From: Vibrio sp. UCD-FRSSP16_30
Lineage (GTDB): Bacteria; Pseudomonadota; Gammaproteobacteria; Enterobacterales; Vibrionaceae
Direction of reading: 5' to 3'
NCBI RefSeq assembly: GCF_001676025.1
Contig: NZ_LZFW01000001.1
Location: 186,001-250,000 of the forward strand
Length of the DNA: 64,000 bases
Within the stretch, counting starts at the first letter, position 1. Each line of letters starts with the position of its first letter. A program made the translations under genes and the position numbers. The notes beneath the pieces are model-generated. The model searched no databases. It had not been told where the DNA came from and saw nothing but the letters and a program-made list of their open reading frames with translations. Below are positions 46,053 to 53,694 of this stretch, piece after piece.

Positions 46053-46529
46053 TTATTGGTTGTGATGGGAATTAGAATAAGAATGGTACACTTGGGTTGT
46101 ACCGTCATCATAAAAAGCAATCACATCAAACCCATGGTATTTTTGACCCTCTTTTGCCATACCGGGAGAGTGCATTGGCATGCCAGGTACTGCCAACCCT
46201 TTAATCCCCTGTGGACGCTCTTTTAATAGACGAGCAATGTCCTGTTCAGGAACATGTCCTTCAATTAAGTAACCATCAACAATCGCACTATGACAGGATT
46301 GCAATTGAGGTGTTAAGCCAAAGCTGCTCCTAACATTTGACCAGTCTTTTTGCGGCTGAACATCCACCTGATAACCTTTGTCTTGCATGATATTTGCCCA
46401 TTGCGTGCAACAACCACAACTGGGTGACTTGTACAGTTCAATGTTGGTGTTGGCATAGCTTAAGTTGACATAGCTTAATCCGCTAAAAAACAGTGATGCG
46501 ATAAGCAGTGTTTTGTTCAATGTAGTCAT
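46053..46529 (-). CDS. copG: DUF411 copper-binding protein CopG
   Basis: 158 aa. Signal peptide (residues 1-26, Y-A cleavage) then the DUF411 domain with C38-G-C40-C41 and the later S-C-H and G-M-P-M-H-S-P-G-M blocks that provide Cys, His and Met ligands. Family members (CopG of Vibrio cholerae and Pseudomonas) bind a multi-copper cluster in the periplasm and help copper tolerance, notably without oxygen. It lies beside copA and follows a Cys-rich exported protein on the same strand. An 8-bp hairpin abuts its ribosome-binding site. Confidence 0.9.
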   Translation of the reverse strand: MTTLNKTLLIASLFFSGLSYVNLSYANTNIELYKSPSCGCCTQWANIMQDKGYQVDVQPQKDWSNVRSSFGLTPQLQSCHSAIVDGYLIEGHVPEQDIARLLKERPQGIKGLAVPGMPMHSPGMAKEGQKYHGFDVIAFYDDGTTQVYHSYSNSHHNQ

Positions 46530-46540
46530 TATGTGCTCCT

Positions 46541-46563
46541 TTGCTAAGCATAGGACTTAGCAA
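46541..46563 (-). promoter_or_regulatory. Hairpin directly upstream of the copG ribosome-binding site
   Basis: TTGCTAAG (46541-46548) is perfectly inverted as CTTAGCAA (46556-46563), 7-base loop. On the minus strand it ends next to AAAGGAG and then the copG ATG. It could stabilise or process the mRNA, or hold the ribosome-binding site. No T run, so not a terminator. Confidence 0.45.
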
Positions 46564-46615
46564 TCTAAATAGAATCTCAATAGTTAAGTAAACTTCAATT
46601 GTGTGTGGGTAGTGC

Positions 46616-46990
46616 TTAACTAATGGGAGGGCGGAGGACATTTTGTTTATAAGGGCCGAGGACATTGTCAGCATCAAAATGGATGCGATAGTGTGAAAAA
46701 TGGACAGTTGAGTTGTTATCGGAATTGCTGAGCATCGCGGCGAGGTGACCACAAAATTGCCCACAGCATGAGTCGGTACAAGGGGATGAATAATGAGGGC
46801 AATTTGCGATGGATTCTACATTCGTACAATCAAGGTTGTTTGCCTTATGGATACGACTTGATGCTGTCATGGTGTTGGCATTATCGGATGATAAATCGTG
46901 ATTAGGCGCAGATGATAGAGCCACTGAAATAAAGACAGTCAGTATCAAGGTGATGATAAATAAAGTGTTGTGCGCTGCTTGTTTCATCAT
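46616..46990 (-). CDS. Exported Cys/His-rich protein, likely copper-related
   Basis: 124 aa. N-terminal hydrophobic segment (about 8-27) is a signal peptide or anchor. Residues about 50-85 hold at least seven Cys (C-T-N ... C-P-H-Y ... C-T-D-S-C-C-G-Q-F-C-G-H), then a His-containing tail. The spacing suggests metal binding. I do not recognise a family; CopL-like small copper proteins have similar composition. It is read before copG with an 87-bp gap and has its own promoter and a repeat-rich leader. Confidence 0.7.
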   Translation of the reverse strand: MMKQAAHNTLFIITLILTVFISVALSSAPNHDLSSDNANTMTASSRIHKANNLDCTNVESIANCPHYSSPCTDSCCGQFCGHLAAMLSNSDNNSTVHFSHYRIHFDADNVLGPYKQNVLRPPIS

Positions 46991-47014
46991 CGTGCCTATA
47001 AGTGGTGTGCCTTG

Positions 47015-47074
47015 TTTATAACTTTAATGTTTATAACTTCCATCTTTATAACTTCAATGTTTATAGCTCAACAT
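47015..47074. repeat. 15-bp tandem repeats in the leader of the Cys-rich/copG operon
   Basis: Three near-identical 15-bp units (47015-47029, 47030-47044, 47045-47059), consensus TTTATAACTTYMATS, and a fourth degenerate unit (47060-47074). Unit 4 overlaps the -10 box of the promoter at 47060-47089. On the minus strand each unit shows AAGTTATAAA, so each contains a -10-like hexamer. Confidence 0.75.
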
Positions 47075-47089
47075 TTCTTTTAGGGTCAA
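47060..47089 (-). promoter_or_regulatory. Sigma-70 type promoter for the Cys-rich/copG operon
   Basis: On the minus strand TTGACC (47089-47084) and TATAAA (47065-47060) are separated by 18 bp. Start of transcription would fall near 47053, about 65 bp upstream of the ATG, inside the tandem repeats. Confidence 0.6.
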
Positions 47090-47148
47090 GCCTCGAACGC
47101 TATTTAGTGACGCAAGTTAAATAACCGTAAACACGCCCATTAAATGCT

Positions 47149-47162
47149 TTGACCTAGGTCAT
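47149..47162. promoter_or_regulatory. CRP/FNR-like palindrome upstream of the 36-residue gene
   Basis: TTGACCTAGGTCAT, built on the perfect palindrome TGACCTAGGTCA (47150-47161). The layout fits a 14-bp FNR-type site (TTGAT-N4-ATCAA), with T and A of each half altered. It lies 51 bp before the 36-residue gene. Confidence 0.4.
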
Positions 47163-47212
47163 GCACACACCTTTTACACTGTGATTAAGGTAATAAATAA
47201 AGGGAAAAAACG

Positions 47213-47323
47213 ATGGGATGTTGCAATAAGCCACCAGTGGGCGGGACTCGCTCTTTAGGCATTTTATTGAAGTGGGTTGGACTGATGTTGGTCGGGATCT
47301 TGGTTATCGCGTATTTTTCATAA
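47213..47323 (+). CDS. Small Cys-Cys membrane peptide, 36 aa
   Basis: ATG at 47213 preceded by AAAGGGAAAAAACG. The peptide starts M-G-C-C-N-K-P-P, then a basic linker and one hydrophobic helix of about 18 residues with a stop at 47321. A Cys pair next to a membrane helix suggests metal binding or lipid attachment. It lies between the promoter region of the Cys-rich/copG operon and the merR-copA operon, ending 8 bp before the MerR-type promoter. Too short for usual gene callers; I do not recognise it. Confidence 0.55.
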   Translation: MGCCNKPPVGGTRSLGILLKWVGLMLVGILVIAYFS

Positions 47324-47330
47324 TTCGAGC

Positions 47331-47362
47331 TTGACCTATGTGTTACTCCTAGGTTTTAGACT
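47331..47362 (+). promoter_or_regulatory. MerR-family operator/promoter of merR-copA
   Basis: -35 TTGACC (47331-47336) and -10 near 47356-47362 (TAGACT) are 19-20 bp apart, the overlong spacer that MerR regulators twist. The spacer carries the dyad ACCTA (47334-47338) and TAGGT (47350-47354). Lined up with the E. coli copA operator, TTGACCT and AGGTTT fall in the same positions. Confidence 0.8.
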
Positions 47363-47393
47363 AAGGTTATATCATCTGAAAACGAATTGGGAA

Positions 47394-47819
47394 ATGGCGA
47401 TTATGATGACCTCTAAACTGGCAAAGTCGGCCAATGTATCAGCAGATACGGTTCGGTATTATACCAAGCGCGGTTTAATTACGGCCACGCGAAATCCAGA
47501 CAATGGCTATAAAGAATACGATTTTAGTGCTTTGCAGCGGCTCACGTTTATTCATCAAGCAAGAGAATTAGGTTTTAGTCTCAAAGAAGTCGAGGATATT
47601 TTGGCGTCCGCTGAAGACGGGCAGTCTCCTTGCCCTAAAGTGAGACAGATGATGACGGATAAAATCACTGAAACGGAAGCCCAAATACAACGATTGCAGC
47701 ATCACGTTACGATGTTAAAGCGCACATTTAATGACTGGGATGATTTACCCGACAGTGAGCCGACCGGCCATTCTATCTGTTGTTTAATTGAATCATGGAC
47801 ACAGGACAGCGCAAAATGA
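47394..47819 (+). CDS. MerR-family metal-responsive regulator
   Basis: 141 aa from ATG 47394 (other in-frame ATGs at 47403 and 47406). The N-terminal winged helix has L-A-K-S-A-N-V-S-A-D-T-V-R-Y-Y and G-L-I. The dimerisation helix follows, then a C-terminal loop with C-C. Notable: a Cys at the position of ZntR Cys79 (S-P-C-P-K) where CueR has Ser, and the tail G-H-S-I-C-C-L-I-E resembles ZntR/CadR-type divalent sensors. It overlaps copA by 4 bases. It should activate its own operon from the 47331 promoter. Confidence 0.88.
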   Translation: MAIMMTSKLAKSANVSADTVRYYTKRGLITATRNPDNGYKEYDFSALQRLTFIHQARELGFSLKEVEDILASAEDGQSPCPKVRQMMTDKITETEAQIQRLQHHVTMLKRTFNDWDDLPDSEPTGHSICCLIESWTQDSAK

Positions 47820-50059
47820 ATCAGCTTTCTTTGCAACTTAAAGGTGTCACCTGCGCCGGTTGCGTTGCCAATATTGAAAAAGCATTGGGCTCCCAGCTGG
47901 GTGTCAAAACCGTCAATATTAATTTTGCCAATCGTACCGCCAGTCTCTATACCGAGTTATCGGCTGAACATATCATCAAAATCATACAAAGTGCTGGTTA
48001 CGGCGCATCGATTATCCTTGATGAAACGGCAGCAGAACAACAACGACAGCAAGCTGAACAACAAGAGTATCACGACAAAATCAAACACACCGTGGTTGGC
48101 TTGGGGTTAGGTGTTCCGTTAATGGTTTATGGCCTGCTCGGTGGGTCGATGAGCGTGAGTAATCATTTGCAACAGCTGTTGTGGCTGGTGGTTGGTTTAC
48201 TGACGTTGGCAGTGCTTTGGTTTAGTGGTCGTCATTATTTTATTGGCGCAAGCAAAGCGTTTAAAAATCGCAATGCCAATATGGACACTCTGATTGCGCT
48301 AGGTACAGGCTCGGCATGGTTGTATTCGATGGTGGTTGTGATTGCGCCATGGTTGTTGCCCGACACAGCTCTGCATCTGTATTTTGAAGCATCGGCAATG
48401 ATCATTGGTCTGATCAATCTTGGTCAAGCGCTTGAGCTTAAAGCGCGAGGTCGCACATCACAAGCCATTAAACGACTGCTGGATTTGCGCACCAAAACGG
48501 CGGTATTACTGCAAGGTGAAGAGACTTTAACGGTAGCCATTGAACAGGTGGTGGTAGACGATCGGCTGTTAATTCGCGCAGGGGAAAGGGTTCCTGTAGA
48601 TGGTGAGATCATGGATGGTGAGTCTTTAATTGATGAATCTATGCTAACTGGAGAGCCTATACCTGCCTTTAAAAAAGAAGGCGATAGCGTATCGGCAGGT
48701 ACGATAAATGGCGATAGAAGCTTGGTTATCCGAGCGACAAAAGTTGGGCGCGATACTCAGTTAGCACACATTATCAACATGGTACAAAACGCACAAAACT
48801 CTAAACCTGCTATCAGCCGTTTAGCCGATAAGGTCTCAGGGGTATTTGTTCCTACGGTGATGATACTGTCCATAGTGACGGCATTAATGTGGTACAACTT
48901 TGGGCCTGCGCCGACGGTCATCAATATGTTAATCACGGCAACCTCGGTGCTCATCATTGCTTGCCCTTGTGCGTTAGGGCTTGCAACGCCAATTTCGACC
49001 ATGATTGGCATTGGCAAAGCGGCTGAGTTTGGTGGTTTAATTCGCAATGGTGATGCACTACAAAAAGCCAGTGCAATTGATGTGGTGATACTGGATAAAA
49101 CAGGCACGATTACCGAGGGTAAACCGAGTGTTGTGAATATTGAGCATCTGCACCATGATAGCCAAGTTTTAGAGTATTTATTGGCATTAGAGAGTGGTTC
49201 AACTCACCCTTTAGCCTCGGCGATTATGCAATATTGCCAAGTTCATCACTCTTCATCGACCAAACTTAAAGCCGTTGATTTTCAATCACTCAATGGCCTT
49301 GGCGTGAGTGCAACAGTTGCAGGCCATAGTATGTTACTGGGTAATAAACGGTTAATGCAGCAGCAAGGCATTGATGTGCAAGGGTGTAGCGAAACAGCAA
49401 ACCAATGGCTACAGCAATCTCACAGCGTGATCTATTTGGCGGTAGATAAAAAAATCATCACCTTACTATCGATTGCCGATCCTATAAAAACAGAGTCTCC
49501 TGCGGCCATCGCAGCGTTAAGATCACTGGGTATTAAGGTGGTCATGTTAACGGGTGATAATGTTCAAACCGCCCAATCAGTGGCGCAACAGGTTGGAGTT
49601 GATGAATATCACGCCGAATTATTGCCAGAGGATAAATTAAACTGGGTGACGCATTTTCAAGAGCAAGGGCATGTGGTGGCAATGGTCGGTGATGGGATCA
49701 ATGATGCTCCGGCGCTGGCGCAGTCACAAGTAGGTTTTGCTATCGGGCACGGCACGGATGTGGCGATTGAAAGTGCTGATATTACGTTAATGAACGGTTC
49801 ACTGTTTGGTGTCTCTCAAGTGATTGAAATCAGTAAAGCGACCATACGAAACATTAAGCAAAACTTGTGGGGAGCATTTGTGTACAACTCTCTTGGCATT
49901 CCAATTGCAGCCGGCATTTTGTATCCATTTATGGGGGTATTATTAAGTCCCATTGTTGCGGGAGTCGCTATGTCTCTTTCCTCGATTACGGTTGTCAGTA
50001 ATGCTAATCGATTGCGATTATTCTCTCCTAAATCTCAGCGAGGTACCGACAATGGTTAA
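47816..50059 (+). CDS. copA: Copper-exporting P-type ATPase
   Basis: 747 aa P1B-ATPase that pumps Cu(I) out of the cytoplasm. One N-terminal HMA domain with T-C-A-G-C (Cys13, Cys16), eight hydrophobic helices, the transport motif C383-P-C385, phosphorylated Asp427 in D-K-T-G-T, and H-P-L and G-D-G-I-N-D. One HMA domain, not two as in E. coli. ATG 47816 overlaps the merR stop as ATGA. Its 3' end overlaps a 20-residue ORF. Confidence 0.95.
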   Translation: MNQLSLQLKGVTCAGCVANIEKALGSQLGVKTVNINFANRTASLYTELSAEHIIKIIQSAGYGASIILDETAAEQQRQQAEQQEYHDKIKHTVVGLGLGVPLMVYGLLGGSMSVSNHLQQLLWLVVGLLTLAVLWFSGRHYFIGASKAFKNRNANMDTLIALGTGSAWLYSMVVVIAPWLLPDTALHLYFEASAMIIGLINLGQALELKARGRTSQAIKRLLDLRTKTAVLLQGEETLTVAIEQVVVDDRLLIRAGERVPVDGEIMDGESLIDESMLTGEPIPAFKKEGDSVSAGTINGDRSLVIRATKVGRDTQLAHIINMVQNAQNSKPAISRLADKVSGVFVPTVMILSIVTALMWYNFGPAPTVINMLITATSVLIIACPCALGLATPISTMIGIGKAAEFGGLIRNGDALQKASAIDVVILDKTGTITEGKPSVVNIEHLHHDSQVLEYLLALESGSTHPLASAIMQYCQVHHSSSTKLKAVDFQSLNGLGVSATVAGHSMLLGNKRLMQQQGIDVQGCSETANQWLQQSHSVIYLAVDKKIITLLSIADPIKTESPAAIAALRSLGIKVVMLTGDNVQTAQSVAQQVGVDEYHAELLPEDKLNWVTHFQEQGHVVAMVGDGINDAPALAQSQVGFAIGHGTDVAIESADITLMNGSLFGVSQVIEISKATIRNIKQNLWGAFVYNSLGIPIAAGILYPFMGVLLSPIVAGVAMSLSSITVVSNANRLRLFSPKSQRGTDNG

Positions 50060-50114
50060 TGCGATTGGACTGATATTGATTGGATTGATTGTGTGGTGGT
50101 TTTGGATCAAGTAG
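50052..50114 (+). CDS. 20-residue membrane peptide overlapping the copA end
   Basis: ATG 50052 lies 8 bases inside copA, stop TAG at 50112. The peptide is almost entirely hydrophobic (M-V-N-A-I-G-L-I-L-I then G-L-I-V-W-W-F-W) and ends I-K, enough for one membrane helix. Overlap with copA implies coupled translation. It recalls small single-helix subunits of P-type ATPases such as KdpF, but there is no sequence homology I can point to. Too short for gene callers. Confidence 0.5.
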   Translation: MVNAIGLILIGLIVWWFWIK

Positions 50115-50192
50115 CCAGTAAATGGATATTTTTATTACGATTTTAAATACAAGCAACTTCCATTTTGGCATGCGCTTTGTGTTCGAAACAAT

Positions 50193-50210
50193 GTTACAAT
50201 ACAGTGTAAC
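50193..50210 (+). promoter_or_regulatory. Palindrome upstream of the 446-residue gene
   Basis: GTTACA (50193-50198), 6 bp, TGTAAC (50205-50210): perfect 18-bp dyad 43 bp before the ATG. The regulator is unknown. Confidence 0.4.
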
Positions 50211-50253
50211 GTAGTCAAAATTTTAGTAAAAATATCCAGGATGGTTTGAATCA

Positions 50254-51594
50254 ATGTTAGATCTGAAGATCACGGCAAAAAAGAGTATTGAATTGCAACA
50301 AACACTCTCCGCCGCTTCACAATCGGAAACTAAGGTAGAGTTTGTAATACCAAGCAGTATTGATCTTGGTGACACCTTTTCGGCTGGAGATTTCTTCGAT
50401 AGTTCATTTACCCAAACACGACGCTTCCATAAAGGTAAAAGTATCAGTTTGATGTTGCTATACATCAAGATACTCGAAAAAGAGCAGCTTCCTTATGAGT
50501 CCTATAAGACTTCTATTAGCTTGTTCGCTTATCTATTCATCAACGAAATTCGCTCCTTTAAAACCACGCAACAAAAAGAAGAGCAAGCGGTAGAAGAGAT
50601 CATAGAGAAGGCCAAAGGGCATTCTAATATCTTGTCTTCATTTCGCCGATTTTCTTTAGAAGACGACCAAAAGTTTGAACGTTTTCGTAAAGTGGATGCC
50701 ATTCTCTCTTATGAATTTGAGCAATACCTTCTTCGTCAAACCGCTTATGTGCAGAACATCAAAGGCGCAACGGTTGCCCGAGATTATCTGTCACAATTAT
50801 CCATGGCTGAGGACGAATACCGCATTACTCAAATGTACGAAAGCATCTATTCAGTCAAAAGCATTGAAGCGGAAGACCAAGAGAAATTAACTCGAGTATT
50901 TAACCAAACTGATCTACAAAAGAAACTGCTGGAACTTCCACTACGCATACACAGCACCAGTAAGCGAGTAGGGGAAAAAGAGCGTTATCTATCACTGGCG
51001 ATTGCGACCGGTCTTATCATGCTCGGTTTTAGTGTGGTGATTTTTCAGTTCCGCTTAATGGGTTTAGATACTGATTTACTGTTTGTGATGGCGATTGCCG
51101 CGCTGTATGTGGTCAGAGATGTATTTAAAGAACGCATTAAATCTTGGGTGTTTGACAAGATCATCCGCAAAAAGCCGCGTGTGGTATCGGCCTTTAATAT
51201 GCCCGATAAAAAAACCGATTTAGGCACAGGAGAAACCTGGTTTAACTCTCAGCCTAACTCTAAAGTAGCCATTGCCAATAGAGAAAGTATCTCATTGTTC
51301 TTTAAGGAAATAGTCAGTCTTAAAAACTTTGAATATAACGGTTTTAAGAAAATCAAAACCAATACCACCATTGATCTTGGGGCAATTATGCGCTGCTTCC
51401 CCAGTGAAAATCGTGATATGTACGTTTATGCCAGTTCCAATAAATCTCGTAAAGTCAGTATTTCTCGACGCGGTAGAATCGAGATAAAAATACACGAGAA
51501 AAAAAATGAGCCAAGCGGCGTAAAAGAAAGAACGGCGCGTTACCGTGTCACATTCGATAGAACCAAAATAATAAAATTGGAACTGTTAAATTAG
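50254..51594 (+). CDS. Unknown two-helix membrane protein, 446 aa
   Basis: Cytoplasmic N-terminal part (about 1-245) with charged, heptad-rich stretches, e.g. around 100-150. Two adjacent membrane helices follow (about 249-268 and 274-290), then a basic C-terminal domain of about 150 residues rich in Lys, Arg and beta-type patterns. No motif I know. The layout (cytosol, helix hairpin, cytosol) suggests a membrane-anchored cytoplasmic protein. Start ATG 50254 is preceded by ATCCAGGATGG. Alone, with its own palindrome. Confidence 0.75.
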   Translation: MLDLKITAKKSIELQQTLSAASQSETKVEFVIPSSIDLGDTFSAGDFFDSSFTQTRRFHKGKSISLMLLYIKILEKEQLPYESYKTSISLFAYLFINEIRSFKTTQQKEEQAVEEIIEKAKGHSNILSSFRRFSLEDDQKFERFRKVDAILSYEFEQYLLRQTAYVQNIKGATVARDYLSQLSMAEDEYRITQMYESIYSVKSIEAEDQEKLTRVFNQTDLQKKLLELPLRIHSTSKRVGEKERYLSLAIATGLIMLGFSVVIFQFRLMGLDTDLLFVMAIAALYVVRDVFKERIKSWVFDKIIRKKPRVVSAFNMPDKKTDLGTGETWFNSQPNSKVAIANRESISLFFKEIVSLKNFEYNGFKKIKTNTTIDLGAIMRCFPSENRDMYVYASSNKSRKVSISRRGRIEIKIHEKKNEPSGVKERTARYRVTFDRTKIIKLELLN

Positions 51595-51670
51595 CGCGAT
51601 TAAGTACAGGTTAAGGTAAGCATAAGGGCAGCAGATGAAGGTCATATTGTAATGAGGTATCGCAATCATC

Positions 51671-52087
51671 ATGACGTTTGAGCAATGGGCCTTTATTGCC
51701 GACCTTTACACACCATTACTGATTGTATGCAGTGTGTGGTTATTATACCTGTCTCCCGCATCCCGCCGTCAATCCAGCATGAAGGCAATGGTGATTTGCA
51801 TTGCGATTGTGTATATCTCAATGGCGATGGATGAATGGCTATCAATCTGGCCTAGTTTTGGCGCAGATTACAGTACCCACAGCGCCATTGCCTTAGCACT
51901 GGTCGTTCATATAGTGATAAAAAGCCCATGGCTTGCTAAGTGGATTGCGGTAAGTTCTTTATTTGCTTACCTGCAATTGATGCATCATCAGCAGTACCAT
52001 ACTTATCTGGATATGATCTCAACTTTATTGTACTTATTACCCATGCTGGTGGTCACTTGGCTGCGTTTTGACCAACAGAATACCTAG
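51671..52087 (+). CDS. Hypothetical inner-membrane protein, 138 aa
   Basis: Four hydrophobic segments (about 8-27, 38-55, 70-90, 110-130) with short loops; a His-rich loop (H-H-Q-Q-Y-H) before the last helix. I do not recognise the family. It is read away from the 446-residue gene after 76 bp and is convergent with the Omp85-type gene, 5 bp apart at their ends. Confidence 0.65.
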   Translation: MTFEQWAFIADLYTPLLIVCSVWLLYLSPASRRQSSMKAMVICIAIVYISMAMDEWLSIWPSFGADYSTHSAIALALVVHIVIKSPWLAKWIAVSSLFAYLQLMHHQQYHTYLDMISTLLYLLPMLVVTWLRFDQQNT

Positions 52088-52092
52088 AATAC

Positions 52093-53451
52093 CTAGAACG
52101 GCTGATTCACCATAAACCACATATAGCTGCCTTCATCTGATACTGCGTAATCAAATCGCACCACCAAACCTGCCGCTAGCGCGCGAACTGCCACACCAGC
52201 GTCAAGTTTCATGTCTGTTGTTAAATCCCCCAAATCATAGCTTGGCGCGACTTGTCCAGCTTCTGCAAAAGCGACTAACTGAAACCAGTCAATATTAAGA
52301 AAGCGTAACCAAGAGACATCTTTTATTGGGTTATAACGTAAGGTGTAGCGGTATTCGGTAGTGGCGTACAAACTGGCTTTATCGTGAAAGCGATTGGAGT
52401 TGTATCCGCGCATTCGGTACGTGCCGCCCAGTGTTGCGCCCTCGTTATAAGGCGGTGCATTTTCGGCTACACTGCTGTCATTGCCTTGTGAGAGGGTCCA
52501 AGAAGGGGAGTAACCTGTCCAAAAGTTAAAAGCAAAGATGCGCTGTGACGCCCATGAGCTTTCCCCAATAGAGAGATATTTACTCATATCTAACTCAACA
52601 AAATCCCATGAGCTATCTGGCGAAATGATGGTACCTTCATAGGAATAGCCAATGTATTGTCTGCTACCCATAGAAGGGTTGGGGGCAAAGTCAGTATTGT
52701 CGTATTGAATACCAAGCTCAAAAGCGCTCATGTCGCCTGCGCGTTCATGACCAGTGGCGTCTTCATAGGATTGATAACGGTTAAACTGACGAAGTAACAA
52801 GATGGTCGAACCGGTTTCAAGTGGGTTCCAATACGTGTTACGCGGGCCATCAACCAATAGGCCGTTTCTTAGGTGGTAGTGTACGGTAGCGTCTGTTTTA
52901 GCCGACCCCATAGGCAGTACATATTCAACTTTAAAGTCTAACCAGTTTGAAAACCCATCACCTTGGATATAGTCATCAGGACTAGAGCCTGAACTTCCCC
53001 ATCTTGGGCTGTCGTTTGGCAAAGAAACATTGCCATTGGTATAAGCTCTTTGTTCAGGAAAGTAAGCGTACATTCCTGCCACGGAGATAAACGCGCGCTG
53101 GGCGAACCAAGGACGATAGTTCCAAATTCCTGCCGACACGCCATAACTTTCTTCACCTGCCCAACCGGTAGCACCTATTACCAGTTGTTCTTGCCCAACA
53201 CCTTGTACAACTCCGCCAACCCCCATGTTAAAGCCCATGGTTTCAGAAGAGAATACATAGGGCAGAACCATATTGTTTTTGGTGTTGTTGGCATTTTCTG
53301 CGCGGCTAATGGTGTATTTCATTCCGACGGGCGTTGCGGCATTAGCGGATAAGGTGAAACCTAACGTGCAGGCTAATGTAACCAGAAGTCGAGGCTGGAA
53401 GGGATTGTTGTTAACGTTAAGTCTATGTTTTGGCATCAGTTTCATGAGCAT
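52093..53451 (-). CDS. Omp85/BamA-TamA-type outer-membrane barrel without POTRA domains
   Basis: 452 aa. Signal peptide (about 1-38, S-A-N-A-A). The rest is beta-barrel-like with aromatic ends and a terminal Phe. The loop motif G-G-T-Y-R-M-R-G-Y matches the V/I-R-G-Y signature of Omp85 barrels. No POTRA repeat is present before the barrel, so it is not BamA or TamA itself but a short 'bacterial surface antigen' family member. Three in-frame ATGs (53451, 53445, 53436); AGCAGG best serves 53445. Function unknown. Confidence 0.82.
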   Translation of the reverse strand: MLMKLMPKHRLNVNNNPFQPRLLVTLACTLGFTLSANAATPVGMKYTISRAENANNTKNNMVLPYVFSSETMGFNMGVGGVVQGVGQEQLVIGATGWAGEESYGVSAGIWNYRPWFAQRAFISVAGMYAYFPEQRAYTNGNVSLPNDSPRWGSSGSSPDDYIQGDGFSNWLDFKVEYVLPMGSAKTDATVHYHLRNGLLVDGPRNTYWNPLETGSTILLLRQFNRYQSYEDATGHERAGDMSAFELGIQYDNTDFAPNPSMGSRQYIGYSYEGTIISPDSSWDFVELDMSKYLSIGESSWASQRIFAFNFWTGYSPSWTLSQGNDSSVAENAPPYNEGATLGGTYRMRGYNSNRFHDKASLYATTEYRYTLRYNPIKDVSWLRFLNIDWFQLVAFAEAGQVAPSYDLGDLTTDMKLDAGVAVRALAAGLVVRFDYAVSDEGSYMWFMVNQPF

Positions 53452-53630
53452 CCTGCTCTTAGTTCCATGGTGTCTATTTATGGATGATACAAATAAATAC
53501 CGCTAAGGCAAAGATAAGAAATAAGGTGATGTGCAATTAATTAACATTTAAAGTGAAATAGTGATCAAAGTAAGCATTTTTCTAGGGAAGTGGCTTCAAA
53601 CAAGAGTAGATAGTGGGAAAGTGAGCGGGG

Positions 53631-53661
53631 AAAAAAGTGGCTTTCATAAAGAAAGCCACTG
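53631..53661 (-). terminator. Terminator of ptsG
   Basis: Perfect 10-bp stem AGTGGCTTTC (53636-53645) and GAAAGCCACT (53651-53660), followed on the minus strand by six T. It lies 35 bp past the ptsG stop. Confidence 0.88.
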
Positions 53662-53694
53662 CACAATGTCATTAGTATAAATTAACCAATAAAC

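Noticed and set aside
46483..46764. 93-codon minus-strand frame between copG and the Cys-rich gene
   Set aside because: Overlaps both real genes and includes the copG ribosome-binding site and hairpin.
47015..47074. CRISPR-like array
   Set aside because: Units are 15 bp, head to tail with no spacers, and no cas genes are near.
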